A DNA stretch of 64,000 bases, taken from Streptomyces sp. NBC_01197 (GTDB lineage: Bacteria > Actinomycetota > Actinomycetes > Streptomycetales > Streptomycetaceae). Location: the NCBI RefSeq assembly GCF_036010505.1, contig NZ_CP108569.1:6960001-7024000 (forward strand), read 5' to 3'. Below the pieces are notes generated by a model, which did not search any database, was not told where the DNA came from, and saw only the letters and a list, made by a program, of their open reading frames with translations. The first letter of the stretch is position 1, and every line of letters starts with the position of its first letter. The position numbers and the translations under genes are program-made. Positions 1-7,819 of this stretch are shown here, piece after piece.

Positions 1-78
1 CTGTAAGACCTGCACGCCAAGCTTGCGGGCATCAGTGAGGCAGACCGCGGGGTGTGCGGGGACGGGGACAAAGGGCGG

Positions 79-116
79 GGGCTGGAACGGGTCCACCCAT
101 GAACCTGTTCCAGCCC
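79..116 (-). terminator. Hairpin downstream of transglycosylase gene
   Basis: A GGGCTGGAAC / GTTCCAGCCC inverted repeat (79-88 with 107-116) extends inward by about four more pairs including one wobble. It lies about 90 bases beyond the stop of the leftward transglycosylase gene. There is no T-run, as is usual for Streptomyces terminators. Confidence 0.5.
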
Positions 117-124
117 TCGCCAGG

Positions 125-176
125 ACCTGAGTCCTGCCGTCCCCCTGGAGGGGTTGGCCGTCCCACGGACTCAGGT
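125..176 (-). terminator. Second hairpin downstream of transglycosylase gene
   Basis: ACCTGAGTCC (125-134) is perfectly complementary to GGACTCAGGT (167-176). A smaller CCCCT/AGGGG stem is nested inside. It is the closer of the two hairpins to the stop at 208 and may be the main terminator. The bases left of 79 hold no gene I can support. Confidence 0.5.
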
Positions 177-207
177 GGTCGTGGGGGTGTGTGGTCGGTT
201 TGCCTGG

Positions 208-813
208 TCAGTAGGCGGAGTTGACGTTGTCCATCGAGCCGTATTTGTCGGCGGCGTAGTTGGCTGCGGCGACGATGTTGGCGACGGGGTCGGTGAGGCT
301 GTTCTTGGTGCCCTTGACGTGGTAGGTGTCGAAGGTGGGCTGGATGACCTGGAGGAGTCCCTTGGAGGGGATGCCGTTCTGGGCGTTGACGTCCCAGTTG
401 TTCTGGGCGTTGGGGTTGCCGCTGGACTCGCGCATGATGTTGCGGTGCAGGCCTTCGTAGCTGCCGGGTATGTGCTTGGCCTTCATGATGGCCAGTGATT
501 CCTTGATCCAGCCGTCGAGGTTGTTGCTGTACTTGGTGCTCTTGACGATCGCGGTGACGGCGTCGGTGTGCTTGGCCTTGGGGGCCTTCTTCGCCGCGGT
601 GGTGTGCTGGGCGGCCTTCTCGGCGTGGGCGGCCTGTTTGGCGATCTGGGCGGTGGTGATGGCGGCGGCCGAGGCGGGCGCGGTGCGGGTGGGTTCGGCG
701 GCGTGCGCGGAGTGGGGGACCAGGGTCAGCGCGATGGCGGCGGCGCCCGCGCCGGCGATACCGGCGACGGAGGTCTTGCGGAGGTTCAGGGTGCGGCGGG
801 TGGTGGCAGTCAT
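208..813 (-). CDS. Secreted transglycosylase (SLT-like) domain protein
   Basis: A 201-residue secreted protein, probably a peptidoglycan lytic transglycosylase acting in the cell wall. Residues 1 to about 38 form a signal peptide: a basic N-terminus, an Ala-rich core and an AHA-A type cleavage region. A Lys/Ala-rich linker follows, then the SLT-like domain from about residue 100. That domain has the RESSGNP segment, whose Glu is the expected catalytic residue, and the SKGLLQVIQPTF motif typical of this fold. I chose the ATG at 811-813 because GGAG lies nine bases upstream and the signal peptide begins there; the longer upstream reading is low-complexity. The gene stands alone, with hairpins beyond its stop. 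The family is common in Streptomyces. The substrate assignment comes from the family. Confidence 0.87.
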   Translation of the reverse strand: MTATTRRTLNLRKTSVAGIAGAGAAAIALTLVPHSAHAAEPTRTAPASAAAITTAQIAKQAAHAEKAAQHTTAAKKAPKAKHTDAVTAIVKSTKYSNNLDGWIKESLAIMKAKHIPGSYEGLHRNIMRESSGNPNAQNNWDVNAQNGIPSKGLLQVIQPTFDTYHVKGTKNSLTDPVANIVAAANYAADKYGSMDNVNSAY

Positions 814-1540
814 GGGTGTACCTCTCCAGGTGGGACGTGGCGTGGGGAGGCCGACTGGGGGGTCGGCGACACGGTGGGGCGCTGGGGCCGTGGTTCGTGT
901 CGTGGGGCCGGTGTCTGGATGGCGGGCGGTGTGCTGTGCCCGGTCCGGCGCTCGGCTCCCCGGTATGTCCAACACCTTGCGAGAGGGTCCTGGGGGTTGG
1001 CAATTATGTGACCTACGACCCCAGATAGTGACAAAACGGACAGAGGTGGGGTGGGGCCCGTAATGAAGGGGCGGAACCTGGTCGTGGGTCTACTAGGCGG
1101 CGTCCTGTGTGACGTGGGCCCTATGCCCGGGCTCACATATCACCGGCCTCGGCGCCCCTGATTCCTACTCCGCGTCACGGCCCGTACACATCGAAACCCC
1201 AGGCGTCTCGTCCCTCGTCGAGGCCGCCGACGGTTGGGAGCCAGGGGTCGGTTCGACGGGGCTGAGCGGGGTCTGGCCGCGTTGAAGGAGTGGAACGGCT
1301 ACGCCCCGACGGCGGCTGAGCGGCATGACCTGGGCGGTGGGCTGGACCGGCGCCTGGCGCAGGTGACCGGAACGGTGAGTGACGCCATGCACATCGTGGG
1401 GACCAGAAACCGCGGTGGCTGCGGTAAACAGAGGTGGCTGCGGCGGACCAGGGAAATGTCCTCGCGTCCCCGGCTCATCCACCGCGCTCACGCCGAGGTG
1501 AGCTGGTTCTTGTACGTCCCGGCCTGCGCGCTCGTCGAAG
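814..1540. other. Long gene-poor stretch upstream of the transglycosylase gene
   Basis: About 730 bases without a gene I can support. Open frames on both strands (for example + from 1234) are rich in Pro, Arg and Gly and resemble no family I recognise. A possible leftward promoter is TTGTCA (complement of 1029-1034) with CATAAT (complement of 1003-1008), but the 20-base spacer is long. I looked for a c-di-AMP (ydaO-type) riboswitch, common upstream of cell-wall lytic genes in Streptomyces, and could not identify its core. Confidence 0.4.
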
Positions 1541-1591
1541 CACCGCCACCGCCGCACCCGGGCCGGTGGGCCGGGTGCGGCGGTGGCGGTG
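1541..1591 (-). terminator. Perfect 21-bp hairpin terminator
   Basis: Arms at 1541-1561 and 1571-1591 are perfectly complementary over 21 bases around a 9-base loop. The hairpin sits 10 bases past the stop of the leftward HAD phosphatase gene. It is the longest perfect stem I found in the window. Confidence 0.85.
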
Positions 1592-1601
1592 CCCTTCGAC
1601 T

Positions 1602-2288
1602 TCACGCCTGCATGATCTTCTCCGGCCCAGCGGCACCGAAAAAGCTGTGGTCGAGTTGGGACAGAAGATCGGCGGGGTCCTGATAAACACTCCGGGCGCC
1701 CGCCCGCTCCAGGTCGACCCGTGGAATACCGCCACAGAGCAGAGCGATAGCAGGCACCCCGGCCCGCGAAGCGGCCTCCATGTCCCAGACCGTGTCGCCG
1801 ACGAACACAGCCTGCTTCGCGGGGACCCCGGCGAGTTTCAGCGCGTGCTCGACCGGCTCGGCGGCCGGTTTCCCCTCAGTGACGTCGGCGGCACTCGCCG
1901 TGTCCCGGATGGCGTCGCCCGCACCGATGGCACGCCGCAGCGCATCCAGCTCATGTCCCTCCGCCGAGGTGGCCAGCACCACTCGCCAGCCCTGCCCGGC
2001 GAGGGTGCGCAGCAGTTCGCCCGCCGAGCGGAACGCGGGCAGCCGCTCGAAGTAGGTGCCGAACAGCGTTTTATGGGCCGCGCTGATATCCGCGTCCTGG
2101 TCCTGGTCCCGCTCTTTGCCGAGCAGGTGCTCCAGCAGATCGCCGGAACCGAGCCCCACTGCCCGGTGGATGGCGGGCATCGGAACGGTGTGACCGGCCT
2201 GCCGCAGGGCTTCCCACCACGTCACCACATGCAGATGGTTGGTGTCCACGAGAGTGCCGTCCACGTCGAAGAGTGCTGCGCGCTCCAT
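1602..2288 (-). CDS. HAD-superfamily phosphatase (phosphoglycolate-phosphatase-like)
   Basis: A 228-residue cytoplasmic HAD hydrolase with a small helical cap. Motif I is DVDGTLVD near the N-terminus, with nucleophile Asp and acid/base Asp. Motif II is the Thr in VLATSAEG. Motif III is the Lys in EGKPAAEP. Motif IV is GDTVWDMEAA. All catalytic elements are present, so it should be an active phosphatase, but the substrate is unknown; phosphoglycolate or sugar phosphates are typical. ATG 2288 has AGGA at good spacing. The ATG two codons earlier (2294) has the AGGA directly against it and is less likely. It appears monocistronic and ends in a perfect hairpin. Confidence 0.87.
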   Translation of the reverse strand: MERAALFDVDGTLVDTNHLHVVTWWEALRQAGHTVPMPAIHRAVGLGSGDLLEHLLGKERDQDQDADISAAHKTLFGTYFERLPAFRSAGELLRTLAGQGWRVVLATSAEGHELDALRRAIGAGDAIRDTASAADVTEGKPAAEPVEHALKLAGVPAKQAVFVGDTVWDMEAASRAGVPAIALLCGGIPRVDLERAGARSVYQDPADLLSQLDHSFFGAAGPEKIMQA

Positions 2289-2328
2289 GTGCATTCCTGC
2301 TCTCTCTACGGGCTTGGTTCAGTGGGTC

Positions 2329-2655
2329 TCAGCGGCCGACGGCTTTGCGCAGCTGCTGCTTGTTCATCGAGGAGCGGCCTTCCACGTTCTTCTTCTTCGC
2401 CTCTTCGTAGAGCTGGTCCCTGGTCGGTCCCTGGGCGCCGCTGTGCGAGCGTTCGCCGCCTCGCTGGGATGCCGATTTGGGGTCCCGTGTCGAGACCCTG
2501 GAAGCCGATTTGGCCTCACCGGACCGTGCCCGCTCCTTGTTCACGGTGCGCGCGGCGATCTCCTCGGCCCGGCTTTCCGATGTGCCTCGCTTCTCGGCGC
2601 TTTCCTTGACGTGCTCGTACTGCCGCTCGCGCTTGCGACTGGATCCTGCCGGCAT
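2329..2655 (-). CDS. Small basic protein with Rho-N/plasmid-stabilisation-like C-terminus
   Basis: A 108-residue, highly charged, probably disordered protein rich in Arg, Lys, Glu and Ser. Its C-terminal stretch, with TRDQLYEEAKKKNVEG then RSSMNKQQLRKAV, resembles the Rho-termination-factor N-terminal helical motif often labelled 'plasmid stabilisation protein' in actinomycetes. I infer nucleic-acid binding from the fold only. The start at 2655 has GGGAGG upstream at normal spacing. It is divergent from the hemerythrin gene and next to other small stress-type genes, which suggests a stress role but does not prove it. Confidence 0.7.
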   Translation of the reverse strand: MPAGSSRKRERQYEHVKESAEKRGTSESRAEEIAARTVNKERARSGEAKSASRVSTRDPKSASQRGGERSHSGAQGPTRDQLYEEAKKKNVEGRSSMNKQQLRKAVGR

Positions 2656-3020
2656 GACATGCCTCCCTGTCGATACGTGCTCAGTTCCTCGCCTGCCCCG
2701 ATCCCCCAGCGCTTCACACACTCCGTCCGAGAGGACACCGCAGCAAATCGGGTCGGCCACCCGGCACGGGAACTCGCACCGGGCGGGCGCGAGGCGCCCG
2801 AGCGCCACGGGCCTGTTCCCGGTGCCGACGCCCCCACGCCCCGGTGCGCCTGCGGCCCATCGGCGATCGCCTGGTCTGTCGCTCCCTTCTTTCGCCCCAG
2901 CCTCCTCCACATGGCTTTGCCAGATCAGCGGCGTGCGTGTTGAAGGGGTTCGTGGGTATCCGCTGTGGAACGGTGAGCTGTCCTCAGCTCAGCCCCTTTC
3001 AAGTGGAGGTGTTTTCTCTC
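2656..3020. other. Divergent intergenic region between small basic protein and hemerythrin gene
   Basis: A 365-base spacer that should hold promoters for both flanking genes. The only recognisable signal is a stress-sigma-like promoter at its right end (listed separately). GC-rich inverted sequences around 2760-2830 are not convincing as a specific structure. I see no small gene with a credible start. Confidence 0.5.
2935..2959 (+). promoter_or_regulatory. SigB-like promoter for hemerythrin/CBS genes
   Basis: GCGT at 2935-2938 is followed after 15 bases by GGGTAT at 2954-2959. This fits the GNNT-N14-16-GGGTAY pattern of Streptomyces SigB-family stress promoters. It lies about 60 bases before the hemerythrin start. 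The -35 element is only two conserved bases, so chance occurrence is possible. Confidence 0.4.
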
Positions 3021-3581
3021 ATGGGACACGGCGGAAACGTGATTGCAGAGCTCACCACCGACCACCGTGAGGTCGACGAACTGTTCGAGAAGATCGAGGC
3101 TCAGCCGGTTGGCGATCCGCAGCGCCGGAAACTGGCCGACGAACTGACTGTCGAGCTGGTGCGCCACTCCGTCGCCGAGGAAATGCATCTGTACCCGGCG
3201 GTACGTGAGCATGTCCAGGGCGGGGCGGAGATCGCGGACAAGGAACTCTCCGATCACGCGGAGGTGGAACAGCACCTCAAGGATCTGGAGGGCCTGTCTG
3301 CGGACGACCCGCAGTTCAACGACCTGGTGGCGAAGCTGAAGCTCGAAGTGAGCGAGCACGTACGCGATGAAGAAGGCCGGCTGTTCCCTCTCCTCGCCGC
3401 AGCCTGCACGCCAGAAGCTCTGGATCAGCTGGGCGACAAAGTCCGCACGGCCAAGAAGACGGCTCCCACCCGACCGCACCCCTCCTCCCCGGACACCCCG
3501 CCGGGCAACAAGCTGCTGGGGCCTGGCGCCGGACTCGTGGACCGGGCCCGCGACCTGCTGACCGGCCGCGGCAAAAGCTGA
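3021..3581 (+). CDS. Hemerythrin HHE cation-binding domain protein
   Basis: A 186-residue cytoplasmic protein with a hemerythrin-like four-helix bundle over about residues 5-145. Candidate metal ligands are spaced along the helices: TTDHREVDELFEKI, VRHSVAEEMHLYPAV, SDHAEVEQHL and SEHVRDEEGRLFP. Such proteins bind a di-iron centre and sense or handle oxygen, NO or peroxide. The last 40 residues are a Pro/Gly/Lys-rich tail outside the domain. ATG 3021 has GGAGG about ten bases upstream; upstream in-frame sequence is not hemerythrin-like. It is followed after 71 bases by the CBS gene, probably in the same transcript. Confidence 0.88.
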   Translation: MGHGGNVIAELTTDHREVDELFEKIEAQPVGDPQRRKLADELTVELVRHSVAEEMHLYPAVREHVQGGAEIADKELSDHAEVEQHLKDLEGLSADDPQFNDLVAKLKLEVSEHVRDEEGRLFPLLAAACTPEALDQLGDKVRTAKKTAPTRPHPSSPDTPPGNKLLGPGAGLVDRARDLLTGRGKS

Positions 3582-3652
3582 ACATCCCCGCACCAGACAA
3601 GCCCCCGGCCACCGCCGGCCGGACCAGGAACAGCGACAAAGGAGAACCGGCA

Positions 3653-4069
3653 GTGACTACCGCACGGGAACTCATGACCGAGGGCGCCGAATGTATCGGC
3701 GCGGACGAACCGGTCCTCCTCGCCGCAAGGAAGATGACCGAGATGGGCTTCGGTGCGCTGCCGATCTGCGGCACCGACGAGAAACTCAAAGGCGTCCTCA
3801 CCGACCGCGACATCGTGATCAAGGTCCTGGGAGTGGGGAAGGACCCCGCCACGACCAAGGCGGGCTCCCTCGCGCAGGGCGAAGCTGTCACGATCGGCGC
3901 CGATGACGACGCCGCCGAGATCATGCGCACCATGACGACACACAAGGTCCGCCGTCTGCCGGTCATCGATGGCCACCGCCTGGTCGGCATGGTCGCCCAG
4001 GCGGACGTGGCCCGCGCTCTGCCCGACCCGCAGGTCGGCGACCTGCTGGAAGCACTGTCCAGCGACTGA
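3653..4069 (+). CDS. Tandem CBS-domain protein
   Basis: A 138-residue protein made almost entirely of two CBS repeats, about residues 5-60 and 70-130. Each repeat ends in the usual hydrophobic-GxLTDRD/AxxDV pattern (KGVLTDRDIVIKV and VGMVAQADVARAL). A CBS pair forms a Bateman module that binds adenosyl ligands. With no attached enzyme domain it is probably a free-standing energy or stress sensor. The GTG start at 3653 is preceded by AAAGGAG. It lies downstream of the hemerythrin gene, and similar stand-alone CBS genes are often stress-regulated in Streptomyces. Confidence 0.88.
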   Translation: MTTARELMTEGAECIGADEPVLLAARKMTEMGFGALPICGTDEKLKGVLTDRDIVIKVLGVGKDPATTKAGSLAQGEAVTIGADDDAAEIMRTMTTHKVRRLPVIDGHRLVGMVAQADVARALPDPQVGDLLEALSSD

Positions 4070-4223
4070 GAGCCGGCATCGCTCTTTGGGGCAGGGACAG
4101 CCAGGCGGCTCCCTGCCCCTGCCCGCCGCCACCCGGACCGTTCGGTCATACTGCGGTGCGGACAGGCGAACGTGAGCCGTTTGCCCTCTCGGCGCATGAG
4201 CGGCGCTCTACGCAGTGAGCGCG

Positions 4224-4409
4224 TTACCTGTGCGTGGGTTCCTTCAGGCTCCAGCCGACGCCGGAGCAGCCCGAGGGCGGAGGCGGGAAGGTGTGCCCCT
4301 TGACGTCCGTACTGGTGAATGCCTGGTGCGACTTGCCGCAGGTGCACTCGTAGATCCCGCTTTCGGGGACCGTCTCTCCCGGCCGGTACATCCTTGTTTC
4401 GTCGTTCAT
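4224..4409 (-). CDS. YjzC-like small protein (in frame with the upstream membrane ORF)
   Basis: A possible separate 61-residue product starting at the internal ATG 4409. It has the RPGE-x-VPxSGIYEC opening and the WSLKEPTH ending of YjzC-type small proteins. Two Cys residues (ECTCGKSH) and a third nearby could bind metal. The reading frame is continuous with the membrane protein that starts at 4934, so it is either an independent gene or the tail of a fusion. GGAAGG lies upstream but very close to the ATG, so initiation here is uncertain. The function of YjzC-like proteins is unknown. Confidence 0.5.
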   Translation of the reverse strand: MNDETRMYRPGETVPESGIYECTCGKSHQAFTSTDVKGHTFPPPPSGCSGVGWSLKEPTHR

Positions 4410-4934
4410 ACCTTCCACACTGCGCCGATGTGGCCGAAGACGCAGTCGGGGCCCGTCACCCGCATGGTCCCGGCACGATAGTGGAGGCCGCAACCTGCTC
4501 CGCGAAAACCTCCAGCAGAGCTCTCGTCGCCCGCGGATGGGCTTTCGTCGGCCGGATTGGTCCTGCTCGCTGGAGCGGGCTGGGCGCAGGAGGTACGCCG
4601 AGACGAGGTGGACGGCCGCGGCCAGGGCGGGTCCGGGGAGCGTGGCGGGGGAGGCGCTTGCGGCATTGATTCCCAGGTCGGCGAATTGGACGGCGCCGGC
4701 CAGCAGGAGTATCGGGTACAGGTCACGCCCGGTGACGGCGGGCCAGACCACCGCCGCGGCGATCAGCAGGGAGCGGACGCCGTACATCTCGGCGAAGAGT
4801 TGGGGACCCGTTCCTCCGGTGGTTCCGGGGTATGCCGCGGGAGCGAGCAGAGCCAGCACGCCGAACGTCGCCGAGCCGACCGCGACCAGCACATTCACGA
4901 GACGGACAAGCGGTTCACATCGTGAAGCATTCAT
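4224..4934 (-). CDS. Small integral membrane protein, open frame running into a YjzC-like segment
   Basis: The frame starting at ATG 4934 gives 236 residues. Residues 1-120 are a compact membrane protein with about four hydrophobic segments (near 10-30, 50-67, 72-92, 97-117), resembling DUF4267-type proteins. Residues 121-175 are Arg-rich and look like translated non-coding DNA. Residues 176-236 are the YjzC-like module. Proteins of this membrane type usually stop near residue 120-130, so the original stop has probably been lost here. It diverges from a MarR gene 35 bases away and is the likely target of that regulator. Function unknown. Confidence 0.5.
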   Translation of the reverse strand: MNASRCEPLVRLVNVLVAVGSATFGVLALLAPAAYPGTTGGTGPQLFAEMYGVRSLLIAAAVVWPAVTGRDLYPILLLAGAVQFADLGINAASASPATLPGPALAAAVHLVSAYLLRPARSSEQDQSGRRKPIRGRRELCWRFSRSRLRPPLSCRDHAGDGPRLRLRPHRRSVEGMNDETRMYRPGETVPESGIYECTCGKSHQAFTSTDVKGHTFPPPPSGCSGVGWSLKEPTHR

Positions 4935-4943
4935 GGTGTGAAT
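4929..4943. promoter_or_regulatory. Dyad in the 35-bp MarR/membrane-protein divergent spacer
   Basis: ATTCA (4929-4933) and TGAAT (4939-4943) form an inverted repeat that overlaps the membrane-protein start codon. The divergent starts are only 35 bases apart, so any MarR site must lie here. The half-sites are short and the match may be accidental. Confidence 0.3.
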
Positions 4944-4969
4944 AATTTCTGGACGCTATCATCCCTGGC

Positions 4970-5422
4970 ATGGTGGAGAAAGAGACGCGTTCGCCGGTGA
5001 ACACCGTCACCTTCCGGCTCGGGGTGCTTGGCACCTGGCAGGAAGCCCGCTACGCCGAGCGGCTGGCCGGACTCGAACTGAAGCCCAAGCACGTCGCCCT
5101 GCTCAGCGTTCTCCGGATCAAGGGCGCCGAGTCGCAGCTCGAGCTGGCCGGCGTCATGCGGGTGGCGCCCAGTCTGGTCGTCCAGCTCGCCGACCACCTC
5201 GAAGCGCTCGGCGCGATTGAACGCGTACGCGATCCCGCTGACCGCCGCCGACAGCGCCTGACCCTCACAGAGGACGGCGTCCGCCTGCTCGACGCGGCAT
5301 GCGGGCTCGCCGAGGCGCTCGACGAGGAGCTGGCGGCGCCGCTCGCGCCGGGGGAGCGTGCGGCGCTCTCCCGCATCCTCGAACACCTGGCCGCCCACAC
5401 CGGCCTTCCGGTCGATGGATGA
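4970..5422 (+). CDS. MarR-family transcriptional regulator
   Basis: A 150-residue DNA-binding protein with a MarR winged helix at about residues 35-110. The recognition region is SQLELAGVMRVAPSLVVQLADHLEALGAIER, followed by the wing DPADRRRQRLTLTEDG that is diagnostic for MarR proteins. These act as ligand-responsive dimeric repressors. The ATG at 4970 (or GTG at 4973) has no strong Shine-Dalgarno, so the start could be either. It is transcribed away from the small membrane-protein gene with a 35-base gap, the classic arrangement for autoregulation plus control of the divergent gene. The ligand is unknown. Confidence 0.85.
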   Translation: MVEKETRSPVNTVTFRLGVLGTWQEARYAERLAGLELKPKHVALLSVLRIKGAESQLELAGVMRVAPSLVVQLADHLEALGAIERVRDPADRRRQRLTLTEDGVRLLDAACGLAEALDEELAAPLAPGERAALSRILEHLAAHTGLPVDG

Positions 5423-5570
5423 GATGACGGGGCAGACCTCGGCGGGGAGCAGGGTGGACTTGGCGGCCGGCTCGGGAGTCGTCCTTGCCTGGCCCCTGTC
5501 CGGGCGATCATCTGCCGAACCGGCCCGGCCACCGGCGCCAAAGAGTTCCCCCAGTCGGTCAGGGCTCCGG

Positions 5571-6106
5571 TCAGGGCGCTCCGGCATCCTCACCGGCCAG
5601 GAAGGGACGCAGCAGGGTGAGCAGGGCGCGCGGCCGGTGCAGCGGGATGATGTGGCCGCAGTCCTCCATGACGTGTCCGGTGAGATCGTCGGTGACCGGG
5701 CGGAGCTGGCGTTCCAGTGCGGCACCGAGAGGCCGGACGCCCAGCGCCATCGTCGGCACTGTCAGGCGGGCACTGGTGACTGCCTGCTCGATCTGTACCG
5801 CGCTCTCGGGCAGAGCCCGGTAGTACGAGAACGCACAGCTCAACGCCTGCCGCCGTGTATGCGCGGACGAAGGCGTCCCTCGGCCAGGGTGCCCGTGCCG
5901 TACCCGGTGGCAGCCCGGCTGCTCGCGCCGAACCCGTGCAGGTCGGGTGCAATGACGCGGTAGCGGCCGGACAGATCGGCCATGACGTCCGTCCACAGCT
6001 CCCAGGTGTGCGGGAAGCCATGCAGCAACAGGACGGCCGGGCCGGATCCGGCGAGGGCGACGTTCAGTTCGACACCGTTGACGGGAACGCGGCGCAGCTC
6101 GGGCAT
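5571..6106 (-). pseudogene. Alpha/beta hydrolase (epoxide-hydrolase-like) remnant
   Basis: The N-terminus (start 6106, GGAG upstream) is typical of the family: VLLLHGFPHTWELW, the oxyanion-hole segment, then APDLHGFGASS. The frame then breaks after GTGTLAEG. The sequence resumes in a second frame as DAFVRAYTAAG and in a third as FSYYRALPES, ending with the catalytic-His segment EDCGHIIPLHRP. The nucleophile elbow and most of the cap, about 110 residues, are missing, and there is at least one further frameshift. Total length is about 178 codons against about 290 expected. This cannot encode an active hydrolase. Sequencing error could explain the small frameshift but not the deletion. Confidence 0.82.
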
Positions 6107-6134
6107 GGGGGCGCTCCAGATGGGGTGAACAATG

Positions 6135-6147
6135 GTGACAAGGTCAC
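6135..6147. promoter_or_regulatory. GTGAC-aag-GTCAC palindrome
   Basis: A perfect 5-3-5 inverted repeat lies between the start of the decayed hydrolase (6106) and a small rightward reading frame (6151). Its position fits an operator for the once-functional hydrolase promoter. Confidence 0.4.
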
Positions 6148-6150
6148 GTT

Positions 6151-6261
6151 ATGGAACTAGCCTGGCCCGCCCAAGACGGCACTTTCCGGATCTGGGCCGA
6201 GACACACATGCCGGAGATCGACCGCAACAACCACCTCGCCGATGAGCCGCCCACCCTCTAG
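6151..6261 (+). CDS. Possible 36-residue remnant or small protein
   Basis: A short frame with ATG at 6151 and TAG at 6259-6261. The peptide begins MELAWPAQDGTFRIWAE and resembles no family I recognise. AAGGTC lies at reasonable spacing upstream. It diverges from the hydrolase pseudogene across a palindrome, so it may be the surviving start of a divergent gene lost in the same decay. The rest of the 6107-6380 gap holds no other convincing gene. Confidence 0.2.
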   Translation: MELAWPAQDGTFRIWAETHMPEIDRNNHLADEPPTL

Positions 6262-6380
6262 TTAGGTGGTTTCCATTCAGGAGGCCTCACACCGGCTCGG
6301 CAACCGTTGGACTATGTGCGCGAGGTGGCGCGAGACTGGGTCTTGAGCCCAGCACGCTGTCTGTGCGAAAGGGAACGGCC

Positions 6381-7733
6381 ATGGCCTTCAGGCGGTCCGA
6401 CACGAAGACCCAGGTCGACCGGGCCCGTGAGGGGGCTCTGCCGCTGACCGGCTCCGCATCGTTCGACCCGCTGCTGGAGCGGATCGGTGACGCACGGTAC
6501 GTACTGCTGGGGGAGGCCTCCCACGGCAGTACCGACTACTACCGTTGGCGGGCGGTCCTGACGCGTCGGCTGATCGAGGAGAAGGGCTTCTCCTTCATCG
6601 CGGTGGAGGGTGACTGGCCGGACTGCCAGGCCGTTCACCGCTCGGTCACGGCAGCGCCCGGCGCCCCCGATGACCCGTTCGACGCGCTGATGGAGTTCGA
6701 CCGCTGGCCTACCTGGATGTGGGCCAACACCAATGTGCTCCGCTTCGCCCGGTGGCTGCGCGAGCACAACGTCGGCCTGGCGCCGGGGAGTTCACATGTG
6801 GGCTTCTTCGGCCTGGACGTCTACTCCCTGTGGGAGTCGCTGGACGCGGTGATCGGCTATCTCGACGAACACGCCCCGGCCGAGCTGGCGGGCGCGCTGG
6901 AGGCCTACCGCTGCTTCGAGCCGTACGCCGAGGAGCCCCGCTCCTACGCACACGCCACCCGGTTCGCGCCGTCCGGTTGCGAGCGCGAAGTACTCGCCCT
7001 GCTCGTGCGGTTGAGGCAGTCCACGGAGTACGCCGAGACAGCCGGTGGCAGCTTCGCTCAATTCGCCGCACGGCAGAACGCGGAGGTGCTGGCCGGCGCC
7101 GAACGTTACTACCGGGCCATGGTGGGCGGCGGCCCGCAGTCCTGGAACATCCGTGATCACCACATGGCTGACACCCTCGACCGGCTCATGGAGCACCACG
7201 GTCCCGATGCGAAGGCTGTGGTGTGGGCACACAACACCCATGTCGGAGACGCGCGGGCCACCGACATGCCTGCGGCCGGAGTGGTCAGTCTCGGCCAGAT
7301 CGTTCGCGAACGCCACGCCACGGAAGGCGTCGTACTGGTCGGTTTCGGCTCCTACGACGGAACGGTGGTCGCCGCCGGCCACTGGGGGGACGCCCCGAGC
7401 ATGATGTGCGTACCTCCCGCGCGGACGGACAGTGTGGAGGAGCTGCTGCACCGGGCATTTCCCGGCAGTGCGGGACTGTTCGTCTTCCCGGAGGGTGTCC
7501 ATTACGGGGTGCCGGCCGGTCACAGCCCCGACTGGTTCGACGAAGAGCGGGACCACCGTGCCATCGGAGTGGTCTACCGGCCGGATGCCGAGAAGCGGGG
7601 AAACTACGTCCCCACCGTGCTCGGCGAACGCTATGACGCCTTCGTCTTCCTCGACCGCAGCCAAGCCCTCGCCCCGCTCCACGGGGCTCTGTTGGGCACC
7701 GGCGAGGAGGAGACCTGGCCCACCGGGATGTGA
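6381..7733 (+). CDS. Erythromycin esterase family protein
   Basis: A 450-residue protein of the Ere/succinoglycan-biosynthesis hydrolase family (PF05139). Diagnostic segments are LLGEASHGSTDYYRWR near residue 40, FIAVEGDWPDC near 75 and VVWAHNTHVGDARAT near 280. These supply the Glu, His and Arg active-site residues known from EreA/EreB. Characterised members hydrolyse the macrolide lactone, but many chromosomal homologues have unknown substrates. The start at ATG 6381 is preferred over GTG 6363 because AAGGGAA lies just upstream. The phosphoribosyltransferase gene follows 86 bases downstream, and the same two domains occur side by side or fused in other bacteria, which argues for a joint role rather than simple resistance. 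Confidence 0.88.
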   Translation: MAFRRSDTKTQVDRAREGALPLTGSASFDPLLERIGDARYVLLGEASHGSTDYYRWRAVLTRRLIEEKGFSFIAVEGDWPDCQAVHRSVTAAPGAPDDPFDALMEFDRWPTWMWANTNVLRFARWLREHNVGLAPGSSHVGFFGLDVYSLWESLDAVIGYLDEHAPAELAGALEAYRCFEPYAEEPRSYAHATRFAPSGCEREVLALLVRLRQSTEYAETAGGSFAQFAARQNAEVLAGAERYYRAMVGGGPQSWNIRDHHMADTLDRLMEHHGPDAKAVVWAHNTHVGDARATDMPAAGVVSLGQIVRERHATEGVVLVGFGSYDGTVVAAGHWGDAPSMMCVPPARTDSVEELLHRAFPGSAGLFVFPEGVHYGVPAGHSPDWFDEERDHRAIGVVYRPDAEKRGNYVPTVLGERYDAFVFLDRSQALAPLHGALLGTGEEETWPTGM

Positions 7734-7819
7734 CACCGGCTCACGACCATTGAGAGCCGTAACTGCCGGAGCCGTTGCAGCTGTTGGTTCCGTCGCAGCT
7801 ACGGGAGAGAGGAAGGACC

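Noticed and set aside
32..1003. Long open frame on the minus strand over the transglycosylase gene
   Set aside because: Pro/Arg/His-rich shadow of the secreted protein in another frame; no family motifs.
814..1200. c-di-AMP (ydaO) riboswitch expected before a cell-wall lytic gene
   Set aside because: I could not find the conserved core or a convincing paired structure by eye.
1234..1683. Possible regulator or transposase fragment on the plus strand
   Set aside because: No recognisable motif, no ribosome site, and it runs through the 21-bp terminator hairpin.
4224..4934. Biosynthetic or defence gene cluster in the left third
   Set aside because: Genes here are short, single-function and unlinked; no polyketide, peptide-synthetase, RiPP, restriction or anti-phage signature is present.
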